A stretch of DNA of 31,189 bases from Thermoplasmata archaeon (GCA_022615805.1 JAKEGO010000067.1:1-31189), one strand, 5' to 3'; numbered from the stretch's first letter, positions 1 through 8,259 are shown. The notes: generated by a model from the letters alone, not told the origin. Program-made: numbers and translations.

Positions 1-386
1 AAAAGTCGGGTCTGCTGGAATGGGATGGGAGGCCTTGGAATTACTGGCTCGTTCTGCGAATTGCTCGCAACAATCACGTTATGTGCCGCCAATGGACTTT
101 TGGGATGAAGCCGAATCATCCGTCACAAAGTGAATCTATTGCTAGAGCATGACAGGCTTCCAAGCGGCTCGACCTGTACCTTTTCGAACATCGGTCCTGG
201 ATATGTGTTGAAGCCCCGATATGAGAAAAGAACGTATATAAATGGACCATTCACCCAATGGGACAACGATCCGTGGGCGAACGGGCCAGCCCCGTCAGAC
301 AGGTCTTCGACTCAATGATTATCGCCCCGTCCTCGGTTGATATCCACATGACGATCGATACGCTTCCCAGGACAATCGGGCAGATG
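1..386. other. Intergenic/edge region without a convincing gene
   Basis: The first 386 bases are less GC-rich than the rest and contain no frame with a recognisable protein. A 62-codon frame on the plus strand from 130 has no family resemblance or ribosome binding site. The only regulatory-looking element is an A/T-rich box at 234-243 that reads ATTTATATAC on the minus strand, a good archaeal TATA match, with no convincing gene behind it. Any upstream gene must end outside the window. Confidence 0.6.
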
Positions 387-1223
387 CTACTTACCGCTCA
401 CCAGCGGGAATATGTCCATCGAGAGGTCGAGGGCCTTCGCCGAGTGGGTCAGGGCGCCGATCGATATCACGTCGGCGTGGGCGGCGAAGTCCCTCACGTT
501 GCCGGCGTCCACGCCACCGGAGATCTCGACCGATATCGAAGGGTGCTTTTCCTTGAGCCCGAGGTAGGTCCTCGTCGCCTCCGCCGGTTGGAAGTTGTCG
601 AGCATTATCGTGTCGGCGCCCCCCTCGGCGCATGCCATCGCCATCTCGTGGCTCGTGGCCTCGATCTCGATGTTCTGGTGGCCCATTTCCCGCGCACGGC
701 GGATGGCCTCGACCGGGCTCTCCACGAAGACGAGGTGGTTCTCCTTGATGATGACGGCGTCATTGAGGCCCCACCGGTGCGGCTCGCCACCGCCGGTCAC
801 GACGGCCCTCTTCTCGAAGTATCGGAACCCGGGGGTCGTCTTGCGGGTGGCCGCTATCCGGACCTTGGGATTGACGCTCCTCGCCCGCTCGACGACGTTG
901 CGCGTCGTCGTCGCGATGCCGGACATCCTGGTCATGATATTGAGGACGACACGTTCTGCCGCGAGGAGGTCGCGGGCGTTCCCGGTCGCCTCCATGACGA
1001 CGTCGCCCTTTGATACCCGGTCTCCATCGGCGACCAGCATCTTGGCATCACAGCCCATGAGCCTGAACACGGTGGCCCCTTCCTTCGCGCCCGCGAGTAT
1101 GCCGAAGGCCCTAGCGACTATCACCGCCCTCGCCGCTCGCTCCTCGACGACCGCCTCGGTGGTGATGTCCCCGTCGCCCACGTCCTCGGCGAGGAACAGC
1201 TCGAGCGCCTTCCTGACGTCCAT
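387..1223 (-). CDS. nadC: Nicotinate-nucleotide pyrophosphorylase (quinolinate phosphoribosyltransferase)
   Basis: NadC converts quinolinate and PRPP to nicotinate mononucleotide, CO2 and pyrophosphate in de novo NAD synthesis, in the cytosol. The 278-residue protein has the usual family length. Visible signatures are EDVGDGDITT at residues 13-22, ATRKTTPGFR at 125-134, the GGGEPHRWGL and KENH stretch at 144-163, DTIMLDN at 204-210 and EISGG at 233-237, covering the N-terminal sandwich and the phosphoribosyl-binding barrel. The ATG at 1223 lies 25 nt after a TATA box, so the mRNA is probably leaderless. No nadA, nadB or aspartate dehydrogenase gene is next to it in the window, so it appears to be transcribed alone. 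The frame is intact. Confidence 0.96.
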   Translation of the reverse strand: MDVRKALELFLAEDVGDGDITTEAVVEERAARAVIVARAFGILAGAKEGATVFRLMGCDAKMLVADGDRVSKGDVVMEATGNARDLLAAERVVLNIMTRMSGIATTTRNVVERARSVNPKVRIAATRKTTPGFRYFEKRAVVTGGGEPHRWGLNDAVIIKENHLVFVESPVEAIRRAREMGHQNIEIEATSHEMAMACAEGGADTIMLDNFQPAEATRTYLGLKEKHPSISVEISGGVDAGNVRDFAAHADVISIGALTHSAKALDLSMDIFPLVSGK

Positions 1224-1243
1224 GCAGCTTCGAACCGGTCTCG

Positions 1244-1251
1244 AATATAAA
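1244..1251 (-). promoter_or_regulatory. TATA box of nadC
   Basis: The minus strand reads TTTATATT here, centred 25 nt before the nadC ATG. This spacing puts the transcription start at or next to the start codon. Confidence 0.75.
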
Positions 1252-1403
1252 TGCCATTTGGTCCCGTGTCGGATCGACGCTCCACGCTCCCCGTCAGCGA
1301 CGGTCTCCGGGCGTTAAGGGGCGTAGTATCGGAGCGAAAGGCCGGGCCCCTGACTTTTCCCCGGGGCCTGACGGATCACCTCGGGCGCGATCCTTCGCCA
1401 TCG

Positions 1404-1412
1404 CATAAATAT
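1404..1412 (+). promoter_or_regulatory. TATA box of the DUF447-like gene
   Basis: The plus strand reads CATAAATAT about 34 nt before the ATG at 1442, which predicts a leader of about 8 nt. Together with the nadC box it makes this a divergent intergenic region. Confidence 0.55.
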
Positions 1413-1441
1413 CAGGAGGACGATACCTCCCCGGTGAACGC

Positions 1442-2014
1442 ATGAGGTCGGGGACCGTTCCGTTCTCGGGCGAGCACATGGACCTCCTGGGGCTTTGGGC
1501 CGAAGGCATATTCGAGGCGCTGGTGGCCGTCGAGGGCGCGCGGGGTCGCGCGGTCAGGCCGATGGGGATCCACGTCCACGGGGACCTCACGCTCCACATC
1601 GACGTCTACCTTCCCTCGGCCCTCGGCGGCCTTGGGGTCGGGGAGAGGCTCCGCCTGTGGCTCCCCGCCTATCGCGACATCGACATGGTCATCGCGCGCA
1701 TCGTAGGGAGGGAGATCGATCAGCCGGATGGCCTGCCAGGTCTTGTGGCTGAGGTCTCCGACGCCCGGCGCATGACGCTCATGGACGGTTATGGAGAGGC
1801 CGCCGTGGAGCGCCTCACCCTTCGGCCCGTGGCTTCGGCCTTGCCACCCGGGCCCTGGTCGCCGATCTGCCGCGCCCACGGCCACATCCTCGAGGCGGCC
1901 GTACTGCTGACGAAACCCTCGCACGAGGGGGCGGCGGAGCACCTGAGAGAGGCCAGGCGGACGGCGCCAACACCCCTCAGGGAATTGGCGGATTCCATGG
2001 AAAACGTTATATAA
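1442..2014 (+). CDS. DUF447-like (flavin-reductase-fold) conserved archaeal protein
   Basis: This 190-residue protein resembles the archaeal DUF447 family. The N-terminal segment has the pattern GIFEALVAVEG followed by VRPMGI (about residues 22-43), like the split-barrel flavin-binding start of that family. A C-terminal helical segment starts near HILEAAVLLTK (about residue 147). No enzymatic activity is established for the family, and flavin binding is only inferred from the fold. The gene sits immediately upstream of psmB. Its TAA stop (2012-2014) lies inside the psmB TATA box, so the two genes have separate promoters but are packed tightly. The assignment is by recalled resemblance and is moderately certain; the gene itself is well supported by codon use, promoter and length. 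Confidence 0.6.
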   Translation: MRSGTVPFSGEHMDLLGLWAEGIFEALVAVEGARGRAVRPMGIHVHGDLTLHIDVYLPSALGGLGVGERLRLWLPAYRDIDMVIARIVGREIDQPDGLPGLVAEVSDARRMTLMDGYGEAAVERLTLRPVASALPPGPWSPICRAHGHILEAAVLLTKPSHEGAAEHLREARRTAPTPLRELADSMENVI

Positions 2015-2015
2015 G
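2006..2015 (+). promoter_or_regulatory. TATA box of psmB-fttA
   Basis: The sequence GTTATATAAG includes the last codons and the TAA stop of the preceding gene. Transcription should start near 2036, giving a leader of about 24 nt that holds a GGTGAG ribosome binding site at 2048-2053. Confidence 0.7.
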
Positions 2016-2059
2016 ACGAGCCGGTAATACGGCCCAAGGAAGCCAAGGGTGAGTTTTGG

Positions 2060-2698
2060 ATGAACGAGGAACTCAAGAAGACAGGTACGACGACGGTCGG
2101 GATAGCGTGCAAGGACGGCGTCGTGCTCGCAACCGAGCGCAGAGCGACGATGGGGACCCTGATAGCACACAAGTCGACGCAGAAGCTCTTCGAGATCGAT
2201 CGCCACCTTGGCATGACCACGGCAGGGCTTGTCGGCGACGCCCAGATCCTCGTGAGGTACATGATCGCGGAGTCGAACCTGTACCGTCTGAGGTTCACCA
2301 GGCCGATATCGCTCAAGGCCAGCTCGACGATGCTTTCGAACATACTCGCCTCGAACAGGTACATTCCGTATTGGGTGCAACTGATCCTGGGCGGCGTCGA
2401 TTCCGATGGTAGCCACGTGTACTCGCTGGACGCGGCCGGCGGCTCGATAGCCGACGAGTACGTGACCACCGGTTCCGGATCCCCTTACGTCTACGGCGTT
2501 CTCGAGGACCATTACCAGGGCGAGATGTCGACCAAGGACGGCGCTGACCTGGCGATCCGGGGCATCCACGCCGCCATGAAGCGCGACTCCGCCTCCGGCG
2601 AGGGGATAGACGTAGCCATCATCGACAAGGACGGGTTCCGGGTTCTCTCCGAGAAGGAGGTCCAGGACCGGATAAAGAAGATGAAGCTCAAGGCATAG
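2060..2698 (+). CDS. psmB: Proteasome subunit beta
   Basis: This is the catalytic beta subunit of the archaeal 20S proteasome, an N-terminal-nucleophile threonine protease in the cytosol. A nine-residue propeptide ends in Gly9 and the mature chain begins TTTVGI, so Thr10 is the nucleophile. In mature numbering Glu17 and Lys33 are present, and GLVGDAQ, DAAGGS, GSGSP and the RDSASG loop follow. The sequence is strikingly like the Thermoplasma acidophilum subunit as I remember it, including Glu rather than Asp at position 17. The 212-residue length is normal. A leader with a ribosome binding site precedes the ATG. The next gene starts 11 nt after the stop, so the two are probably co-transcribed. 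The alpha subunit is not in the window. Confidence 0.97.
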   Translation: MNEELKKTGTTTVGIACKDGVVLATERRATMGTLIAHKSTQKLFEIDRHLGMTTAGLVGDAQILVRYMIAESNLYRLRFTRPISLKASSTMLSNILASNRYIPYWVQLILGGVDSDGSHVYSLDAAGGSIADEYVTTGSGSPYVYGVLEDHYQGEMSTKDGADLAIRGIHAAMKRDSASGEGIDVAIIDKDGFRVLSEKEVQDRIKKMKLKA

Positions 2699-2709
2699 AG
2701 GTACGCGAC

Positions 2710-4620
2710 ATGGCCCTGAAGCATGTCTACCAGCAGGTAGAGGATACTATTAAGCAGATAGTCCCGCCGACGGTCAAGATATCGTCCATCGAGTTCGAGG
2801 GCCCCCTGATCGTCATCTACACGAAGACGGTGGGGGAGTTCGCTGACAACGGCGAGCTCATCAAGAAGCTGGCGCAGTCCCTGAGGCGCCGGGTCTCGAT
2901 AAGGCCCGACCCGTCGATCCTGGCCGACATGGAGACCGCCGACAAGGTGATCAGGGAGCTGATATCCGAGGAGGCGGGCATCACCGACATCTTCTACCAG
3001 TATGACACCGGTGAGGTCATCATCGAGGTGCGGATGCCCGGCATGGCCATCGGGAAGTACGGTGCCACGCTCAACGAGATCAAGAAGCGCATAGGCTGGG
3101 CGCCCAAGGTCATCAGGACCCCGCCCATCGAGAGCAAGACGATCCAGGACATCAGGGGCTACCTGCGGAGCGTCGGTAAGAAGCGCAGGACCTTCCTCAA
3201 GAAGGTCGGCGACCGCATCGTCCGCGGGATGTCGGACAAGCAGAACTGGGTGCGCGTGACCACCCTCGGCGGTTGGCGCGAGGTGGGGCGCAGTTGCGCC
3301 CTGCTCAGCACCGCGAACAGCAAGGTCCTCATAGACCTCGGCCTCAACGTCTCGTCCGACGAGAACGCCTCGCCGTATCTGAACGCCCCGGAGCTCATGC
3401 CCCTCGACAGCATTGACGCCGTCGTGCTGACGCACGCGCATCTTGACCACTGCGGGCTCGTCCCGGTCCTGTTCAAGTACGGCTACGACGGCCCGATATA
3501 CGCGACCCAACCCACCAGGGACCTCGCCGCCCTCCTCCAGTTGGACTACATCAAGGTCTCGTCGTCGGACACGAGGAAGACGCCGTACGATAGCGAGCAC
3601 GTCAGGGACGCGGTGACCCACACCATCCCCCTCAAGTATGGCGAGACCACGGACATCACGCCGGACGTGAGGCTGACGCTGCACAACGCCGGCCACATCA
3701 TCGGCTCCGCCACCGCCCACTTCCACGTCGGCGACGGCCTCCACAACATCGCGTTCTCCGGGGACATGAAGTACGAGAAGACCCTCCTCTTCAACCAGGC
3801 CGTGAACAAATTCCCGAGGCTCGAGACCCTCGTGATGGAGTCCACCTACGGCGGGCGGAACGATAACCAACCGGCGAGGAAGGACGCCGTCGAGGCCCTG
3901 AGGGCGGAGATATCGCACACCCTCGACAGGGGGGGTTGCGTACTGATCCCCGTCTTCGCCGTCGGCCGCAGTCAGGAGGTCATGCTCGTCCTCGAGCAGC
4001 TCATGAGGCAGAACCGGCTGAAGAAGGTGCCGATATACCTCGACGGCATGATATGGGAGGCGACTGCGATCCACACCGCCTACCCCGAGTACCTCAACAA
4101 CCAGCTCAGGAAGCAGGTCTTCCAGCAGACGGAGAATCCCTTCCTCTCGGACATATTCAAGCGCGTCGACTCCTCGGAGATGCGGAACACCATCCGGGAG
4201 ACGGAGGAACAGTGTATCGTCCTTGCGACCGCTGGCATGCTCAACGGCGGACCCGTCCTCGAGTACTTCAGGCAGTGGGCGCCGGACGAGAGGAACGGGA
4301 TCATCTTCGTGGGCTACCAGGCCGAGGGCACGATAGGGCGGAAGGTCCAGAGGGGCTGGGAGGAGATACCGCTCCAGAGGTACGGCTCCTCGCAGTCCAT
4401 CAAGGTGGGGATGAAGGTGAGCACCGTGGACGGCTTCTCCGGCCACTCCGACCGGCGGCAGCTGATGAACTACGTCCACAAGATGGACCCGAAACCGGAG
4501 CGGATCCTGATAGGCCACGGCGACGAGTCGAAGTGCATGGACCTCGCCAGCTCGATATACCGTCGCTACGGAATCGAGACGCGCGTCCCGATGAACCTCG
4601 AGTCGATCAGGTTCCGCTGA
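2710..4620 (+). CDS. fttA: Transcription termination factor FttA / aCPSF1 (KH domains, metallo-beta-lactamase, beta-CASP ribonuclease)
   Basis: aCPSF1 (FttA) is the archaeal homologue of the CPSF73 nuclease. It cleaves nascent RNA at U-rich 3' ends and ends transcription together with Spt4/5. The 636-residue length is typical of the family. Residues 1-140 hold the two KH-like domains, with the GxxG-type loop IGKYG at 114-118. The metallo-beta-lactamase domain follows, with the zinc motif THAHLDHCG at 241-249 and SGDMKYEK further on. The beta-CASP part includes IPVFAVGRSQE, GMLNGGP, the late SGHSD motif and the final IGHGDESK. The start lies 11 nt after psmB with GAGG just upstream, so the pair forms an operon. 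The psmB-aCPSF1 order is also found in Methanothermobacter (MTH1202-1203), from memory. Confidence 0.96.
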   Translation: MALKHVYQQVEDTIKQIVPPTVKISSIEFEGPLIVIYTKTVGEFADNGELIKKLAQSLRRRVSIRPDPSILADMETADKVIRELISEEAGITDIFYQYDTGEVIIEVRMPGMAIGKYGATLNEIKKRIGWAPKVIRTPPIESKTIQDIRGYLRSVGKKRRTFLKKVGDRIVRGMSDKQNWVRVTTLGGWREVGRSCALLSTANSKVLIDLGLNVSSDENASPYLNAPELMPLDSIDAVVLTHAHLDHCGLVPVLFKYGYDGPIYATQPTRDLAALLQLDYIKVSSSDTRKTPYDSEHVRDAVTHTIPLKYGETTDITPDVRLTLHNAGHIIGSATAHFHVGDGLHNIAFSGDMKYEKTLLFNQAVNKFPRLETLVMESTYGGRNDNQPARKDAVEALRAEISHTLDRGGCVLIPVFAVGRSQEVMLVLEQLMRQNRLKKVPIYLDGMIWEATAIHTAYPEYLNNQLRKQVFQQTENPFLSDIFKRVDSSEMRNTIRETEEQCIVLATAGMLNGGPVLEYFRQWAPDERNGIIFVGYQAEGTIGRKVQRGWEEIPLQRYGSSQSIKVGMKVSTVDGFSGHSDRRQLMNYVHKMDPKPERILIGHGDESKCMDLASSIYRRYGIETRVPMNLESIRFR

Positions 4621-4705
4621 ACGGCCATCACGGCGGAACACGCGGCCCTGCGTCCTTGCAACATCCGCCGGACCGGGGCGGACCCACCCTCCGGAGCGGA
4701 CGAAG

Positions 4706-5602
4706 ATGAAGTGGTACAACGTCAAGTACACGGCCATCCTCGGCGTCGCGAAGAGGGTCCTCTTCATGCGGAACCGCGGGACCCGGGTGATGGATGAAGA
4801 GTGGGACCATCTCATCATACTGGACGCGTGCAGATACGACATGTTCGAGCGCGCGGCCTCCGCCGGCGGCGAGGCCTTCCCTCTCGAGGGCGCCCTCGAG
4901 AGCCGGACCTCCCTCGGGAGCAACACAGAGGAGTTCCTCCTGCGCAACTTCCCCGACGGCCGGAGGCTCGAGGACATCGTCTACGTCACGGGGAATCCCT
5001 TCGTGAACAAGCTGATGGAAGGACGCTTCCACAGGATCGTCCCGGTATGGAGGACCGACTGGTCTGACGAGCACCACACCGTGCTCCCCGAGGCGGTGTA
5101 CCGCAGCGCCATCATGGCCAGACGCGACTTCGCGGGCAAGAGGCTCATCATCCACTTCATGCAGCCGCATTTCCCGTTCGTCTCGATGGGCGAGATCGGG
5201 GACGTCGGACTCGAGCGCCTGCGCGAATCGATGATGGGCGGCGACGCGGACTTCGCGAACACGACGATCTGGCGGCTCCTCGAGGGCGGGGAGGCCCGCA
5301 TCGAGGACATCGTCGTCGGATACCAGCGGAACTTCGAGCTCGTCCTGCCCCACGCCCTGCGCCTGGCGCGTGAACTCGGGGGGCGCGTCATCGTCACGAG
5401 CGATCATGGCGAGGCCCTCGGCGAGCGCCTCCACCCGTTGCTGCCCATGAGGATCTACGGCCACCACAAGCGCACGTGGATGGGGTGTCTGGTCACGGTC
5501 CCATGGTTCGTCCACCAGGGCGATGGCATCGCCGCCGATGCGATGGAGCGCGATACGATCGGCATGCGTGTGGCTGACCTGAGGAAGGCTGGAAGGATCT
5601 GA
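4706..5602 (+). CDS. Alkaline-phosphatase-superfamily (sulfatase/phosphotransferase-like) protein
   Basis: This 298-residue protein belongs to the alkaline phosphatase/sulfatase superfamily. Visible metal-site elements are LIILDACRYDMFE (Asp40), a candidate nucleophile Thr74 in GSNTEEF, VTSDHGE in the C-terminal third, and GHHKRTW supplying another His. There is no Cys/Ser-x-Pro-x-Arg formylglycine motif, so a true sulfatase is unlikely; phosphotransferase or phosphodiesterase activity on an envelope component is more consistent. It has no signal peptide or clear membrane helix. The first 30 residues are basic and could touch the membrane. It follows fttA by 85 nt with no strong promoter in the gap, so read-through from psmB-fttA is possible. 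Substrate unknown. Confidence 0.75.
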   Translation: MKWYNVKYTAILGVAKRVLFMRNRGTRVMDEEWDHLIILDACRYDMFERAASAGGEAFPLEGALESRTSLGSNTEEFLLRNFPDGRRLEDIVYVTGNPFVNKLMEGRFHRIVPVWRTDWSDEHHTVLPEAVYRSAIMARRDFAGKRLIIHFMQPHFPFVSMGEIGDVGLERLRESMMGGDADFANTTIWRLLEGGEARIEDIVVGYQRNFELVLPHALRLARELGGRVIVTSDHGEALGERLHPLLPMRIYGHHKRTWMGCLVTVPWFVHQGDGIAADAMERDTIGMRVADLRKAGRI

Positions 5603-5647
5603 GGCCACGGGCACCGTTGTCCCTGGCCGATGGCCATCGGTCCGGCG

Positions 5648-6559
5648 TCAGATCAACTCGCACGGGCAGGCGTTCGTCGCGCTGCGCCCCGAACGGAGCT
5701 CTCCCAAGGTCGTCCTCCTCTCTGCGAAGGCGTTGTGCTTGTGGATCGATTCCTCGCTCTCGCTCTGAGCGATGACGTAGACGCTGTCCGGCATGTCCGG
5801 GAACCTCTGCATGAACGTCCCGAGTATGTCCCGGACTATGTCCTCGACGAATTTCGGATTGAGATGGGCGTTGAGTATGACCTCAGCCTCGTCCTTGCGC
5901 TTCAGTATCTGCCTCGTGGGCGAGCTCTCGGCCCCCTCGAGGATGTCGATGAGATCGTCAGCCTCGACGACGACGCGCTGAGGGACCTCGACGTAGAGGC
6001 GGGCGATGTTCCTCTGGTTGTGGGTGAGCCAGAGATCTGGCGGTGTGAAGCCGAGGCGCTCCTCCGTGAGCTTCCTCGTCGTCTCCATGCCGCACGGGCA
6101 GGCGTTCATGCCGATGACCTCCGCGCCGATCATCCTGGAAGTGCCGCCCCCTCGTTGTGCGAAGGCACTGGCCAGCAGCCGATAGTTCTCGAGGGTGGGC
6201 GTCCCGGAGGGCGACTCCCTCTCGCGGAAGTAATCCCCCTCGAAGAAGACCTCCGCCCGGGTAGCGTACTCGTGCCTGCCGAGGAGGTCCTCCGCCATGT
6301 GCGCCCCGAGGTCCTCTATGCTGTGTATCTCGTCACGGACCGCGATGTCGAGGACCTCGTTTATCGACTCGATGTTCCTCGACATATGGACCCCGCGGAG
6401 GTTCGACGGCAGGTCGACGAAGGCGTCGATGGTAAGGACGAGGGGTACGCTGCGGCCGGGCCTCACGACCTGGATGGGCTTCTTCACGCCCTTTACGCCG
6501 ACACGCGTGAGCATGAACTGTCCCTGGATGGTCCTGCTCTGAACGTCGGGTAGGTCCAT
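5648..6559 (-). CDS. mptA: GTP cyclohydrolase MptA (FolE2/GTP cyclohydrolase IV family)
   Basis: MptA opens GTP to 7,8-dihydroneopterin 2',3'-cyclic phosphate using Fe(II). This is the first pterin step towards tetrahydromethanopterin, and the family can also feed archaeosine synthesis. The 303-residue protein has DVQS at 5-8, RGVHMSR at 55-61, NACPCG at 152-157 and THNQR at 179-183, and ends NACPCELI. These fit the FolE2/MptA family and the length is normal. The ATG at 6559 is 26 nt after the TATA box, so the mRNA is probably leaderless. It converges with the AlkP-like gene on the left (45-nt gap). Which pathway it serves here cannot be decided from the window, although queE is present at 21086. 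Confidence 0.93.
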   Translation of the reverse strand: MDLPDVQSRTIQGQFMLTRVGVKGVKKPIQVVRPGRSVPLVLTIDAFVDLPSNLRGVHMSRNIESINEVLDIAVRDEIHSIEDLGAHMAEDLLGRHEYATRAEVFFEGDYFRERESPSGTPTLENYRLLASAFAQRGGGTSRMIGAEVIGMNACPCGMETTRKLTEERLGFTPPDLWLTHNQRNIARLYVEVPQRVVVEADDLIDILEGAESSPTRQILKRKDEAEVILNAHLNPKFVEDIVRDILGTFMQRFPDMPDSVYVIAQSESEESIHKHNAFAERRTTLGELRSGRSATNACPCELI

Positions 6560-6580
6560 GCTCGCGCTCAGGCGGGTCCC

Positions 6581-6589
6581 ATTATAAAT
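6581..6589 (-). promoter_or_regulatory. TATA box of mptA
   Basis: The minus strand reads ATTTATAAT, centred 26 nt before the mptA ATG. Confidence 0.75.
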
Positions 6590-6634
6590 GGGTTTTTACG
6601 GACCGGCGGGTGGGTTGCGAGGTCCTGAGCGGTT

Positions 6635-7477
6635 TCATCGCCTCTCCAGCCTGAACATCCTCTCGGACTGGACCAACCCGAGCCAGAGGTAGCGGAGCTG
6701 GGCGAGGCGCATCGTCAGGAGCCGTCCGTCCCGGTACCGGACCGCCTTCTGCGCCCCGTCGAGGAGGTACCATCCTGTATGGTTGAGGAGGAAGGTGCGG
6801 AGGAACCGGCGGGTCCCGATCTCCCCGCGGTGGAGGAGCCATAGGAGCCCCGCAGTGTGCCATCCCGGCTTCCTAAGGAAGGTCTCCCACCCCTCGTGGT
6901 GGTCCACGAACACAGGGACGTGGAGCCACTCGTACCCCGCCTTCAGCACCTCCTGCGTTATGAGGAAGTCCTCGAAGGCATTGATCCCCTCTATGTCGGC
7001 ACGCAACGCCAGTTCGCGGCGCACGAGGGTGTTGTCGGTGTACCCCCTCCCTCCGGGGGACTTCCTGAGCGGACCTCTCGAGAACACCTCCACCATGTGC
7101 TCCCGGTGAGCCGTGCGGAAGGGCTCCCATACAGGCAGTTTCTCGCCATGTATGGCGCCCGTCCTCTCGTCGATCTGGGCGGAGAGGGAGTCGAACCACC
7201 CCTCGCAGAGCACGACGTCGCTGTCCACGAACCCTATCCATTCGGTCATGGCCGCATCGAGCCCCTTCCTCCTTGCAGAGCCGAGGGACACCTCGTCGTC
7301 GATGATGAGGCAGCGGTGCTCCTTCGCGATCTCCCTCGTTCCATCGGTGCTTCGATTGTCCACCACCAGGATCCGGGCCGGGCGGCCGTTGGCCTCGATG
7401 GATGCGAGGCACCCGTCGAGCGTCCTCGCCGAGTTCCAGGTCGGTACGATGTAATCCACGGGGCCGATGGATGCCAT
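6635..7477 (-). CDS. Family 2 glycosyltransferase
   Basis: This 280-residue protein has a GT-A glycosyltransferase fold of family 2. It begins DYIVPTWNS (8-16), followed by VVDNRSTDGT (38-47), the substrate-loop pattern SLGSARRKGLD, and the metal-binding DSD at 85-87 in IGFVDSDVVL. A helical C-terminal region of about 100 residues is amphipathic and rich in Leu, Trp and Arg (around LLWLLHRGEIGTRRFLRTFLL), suggesting membrane association. The likely role is adding a sugar to a lipid-linked or surface glycan; donor and acceptor are unknown. The ATG at 7477 is 25 nt after its TATA box. It is divergent from spt5 and lies among AlkP-type genes that could act on the same glycan. Confidence 0.88.
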   Translation of the reverse strand: MASIGPVDYIVPTWNSARTLDGCLASIEANGRPARILVVDNRSTDGTREIAKEHRCLIIDDEVSLGSARRKGLDAAMTEWIGFVDSDVVLCEGWFDSLSAQIDERTGAIHGEKLPVWEPFRTAHREHMVEVFSRGPLRKSPGGRGYTDNTLVRRELALRADIEGINAFEDFLITQEVLKAGYEWLHVPVFVDHHEGWETFLRKPGWHTAGLLWLLHRGEIGTRRFLRTFLLNHTGWYLLDGAQKAVRYRDGRLLTMRLAQLRYLWLGLVQSERMFRLERR

Positions 7478-7497
7478 CCTGACCCCATGGCCGCTCC

Positions 7498-7506
7498 GTT
7501 AAATAG
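7498..7506 (-). promoter_or_regulatory. TATA box of the glycosyltransferase gene
   Basis: The minus strand reads CTATTTAAC, centred about 25 nt before the ATG at 7477, consistent with a leaderless transcript. Confidence 0.65.
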
Positions 7507-7627
7507 ACCTTTCCCGCGCCTGCGACGATGTTCAGACCGGTTGCGTGGGCGCCGCACGTCCGTTCCAGAATGCCCGATCCGCGCCGGATCCGGGCCTTTC
7601 CGGGCTCTGCACCCCCCATGCGAAGGG

Positions 7628-7636
7628 TTAAAAAAG
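7628..7636 (+). promoter_or_regulatory. TATA box of spt5
   Basis: The A-rich box TTAAAAAAG is centred about 24 nt before the spt5 ATG at 7656. The same intergenic region drives the glycosyltransferase gene in the opposite direction. Confidence 0.6.
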
Positions 7637-7655
7637 GGTTGTTCTATGGCGCACC

Positions 7656-8225
7656 ATGGAAATCAATTCGGATGAGGTCACCGAATCCACGGACGGGAAG
7701 CCCGCGGCTTCGAGCGGCCTCTACGAGGAGACCCGCATCTATACCATCAAGACCACCATCGGCCAGGAGAGGAACGTGGCCGACGCCATCGAGGTCCGCG
7801 CGCACCAGGGCGAGGAGGGCGAGCGGAAGGAGATCGTGTCGGTCCTCTCGCCGATGGGCCTCCGGGGCTACATCTTCATGGAGGGCTTCGACCCGCGCAT
7901 CATCGAGACCATGATCTACGGCATCAAGCATTGTCGCGGCATCGTTAAGCGGCGCGTCCACGACGGTCGCCAGTCCGTCGAGGAGTATGGCACCGTCCCG
8001 CTGAGGGAGGTCGAGCCCTTCCTCACGCCGAAGCCCCTCACCACCGGGATCAACGCCGGCGATATCGTCGAACTGGTCGCGGGCCCGTTCAAGGGCGAGC
8101 GCGGCCGGGTCAAGGCCATAGACATGGAAAAGGAGGAGATAACCGTCGAACTGATCGAGGCCCTCGTCCCGATCCCGGTCACGGTCCGTGGCGACCACGT
8201 CCGCGTCCTGGAGAAGGAGGTCTAG
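7656..8225 (+). CDS. spt5: Transcription elongation factor Spt5 (NusG-like)
   Basis: Spt5 binds the RNA polymerase clamp through its NGN domain and keeps it processive; it also recruits FttA for termination. The 189-residue protein has an acidic N-terminal extension of about 25 residues, an NGN domain from IYTIKTTIGQERNVAD (about 28-43) through GLRGYIFMEG and GIKHCRGIVKRRV, and a C-terminal KOW domain with AGDIVELVAGPFKGERGRV. The extension makes it longer than the usual archaeal Spt5 of about 150 residues. The ATG at 7656 is set by the TATA box 24 nt upstream. It lacks the common archaeal neighbours secE upstream and ribosomal L11 downstream; an AlkP-type gene follows after 34 nt. Confidence 0.94.
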   Translation: MEINSDEVTESTDGKPAASSGLYEETRIYTIKTTIGQERNVADAIEVRAHQGEEGERKEIVSVLSPMGLRGYIFMEGFDPRIIETMIYGIKHCRGIVKRRVHDGRQSVEEYGTVPLREVEPFLTPKPLTTGINAGDIVELVAGPFKGERGRVKAIDMEKEEITVELIEALVPIPVTVRGDHVRVLEKEV

Positions 8226-8259
8226 GGGGCCTCCGGGGCGGACGCTAGATGGTGGTCCA

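Noticed and set aside
130..318. 62-codon frame at the left edge
   Set aside because: No ribosome binding site, promoter at the right distance or family resemblance.
258..1013. Open frame on the plus strand across nadC, near a TATA-like box
   Set aside because: It is antisense to an intact nadC and has no recognisable domain. The box fits the minus strand better.
2512..4977. Very long open frame (over 800 codons) on the minus strand across fttA
   Set aside because: It is antisense to the well-supported psmB/fttA genes. Its product is Arg/Val/Asp-rich with no family resemblance, as expected from the reverse of GC-rich codons.
8188..8259. Upstream ATG start for AlkP paralogue A
   Set aside because: It lies inside spt5, adds 24 residues with no family sequence, and the TTG at 8260 has a ribosome binding site.
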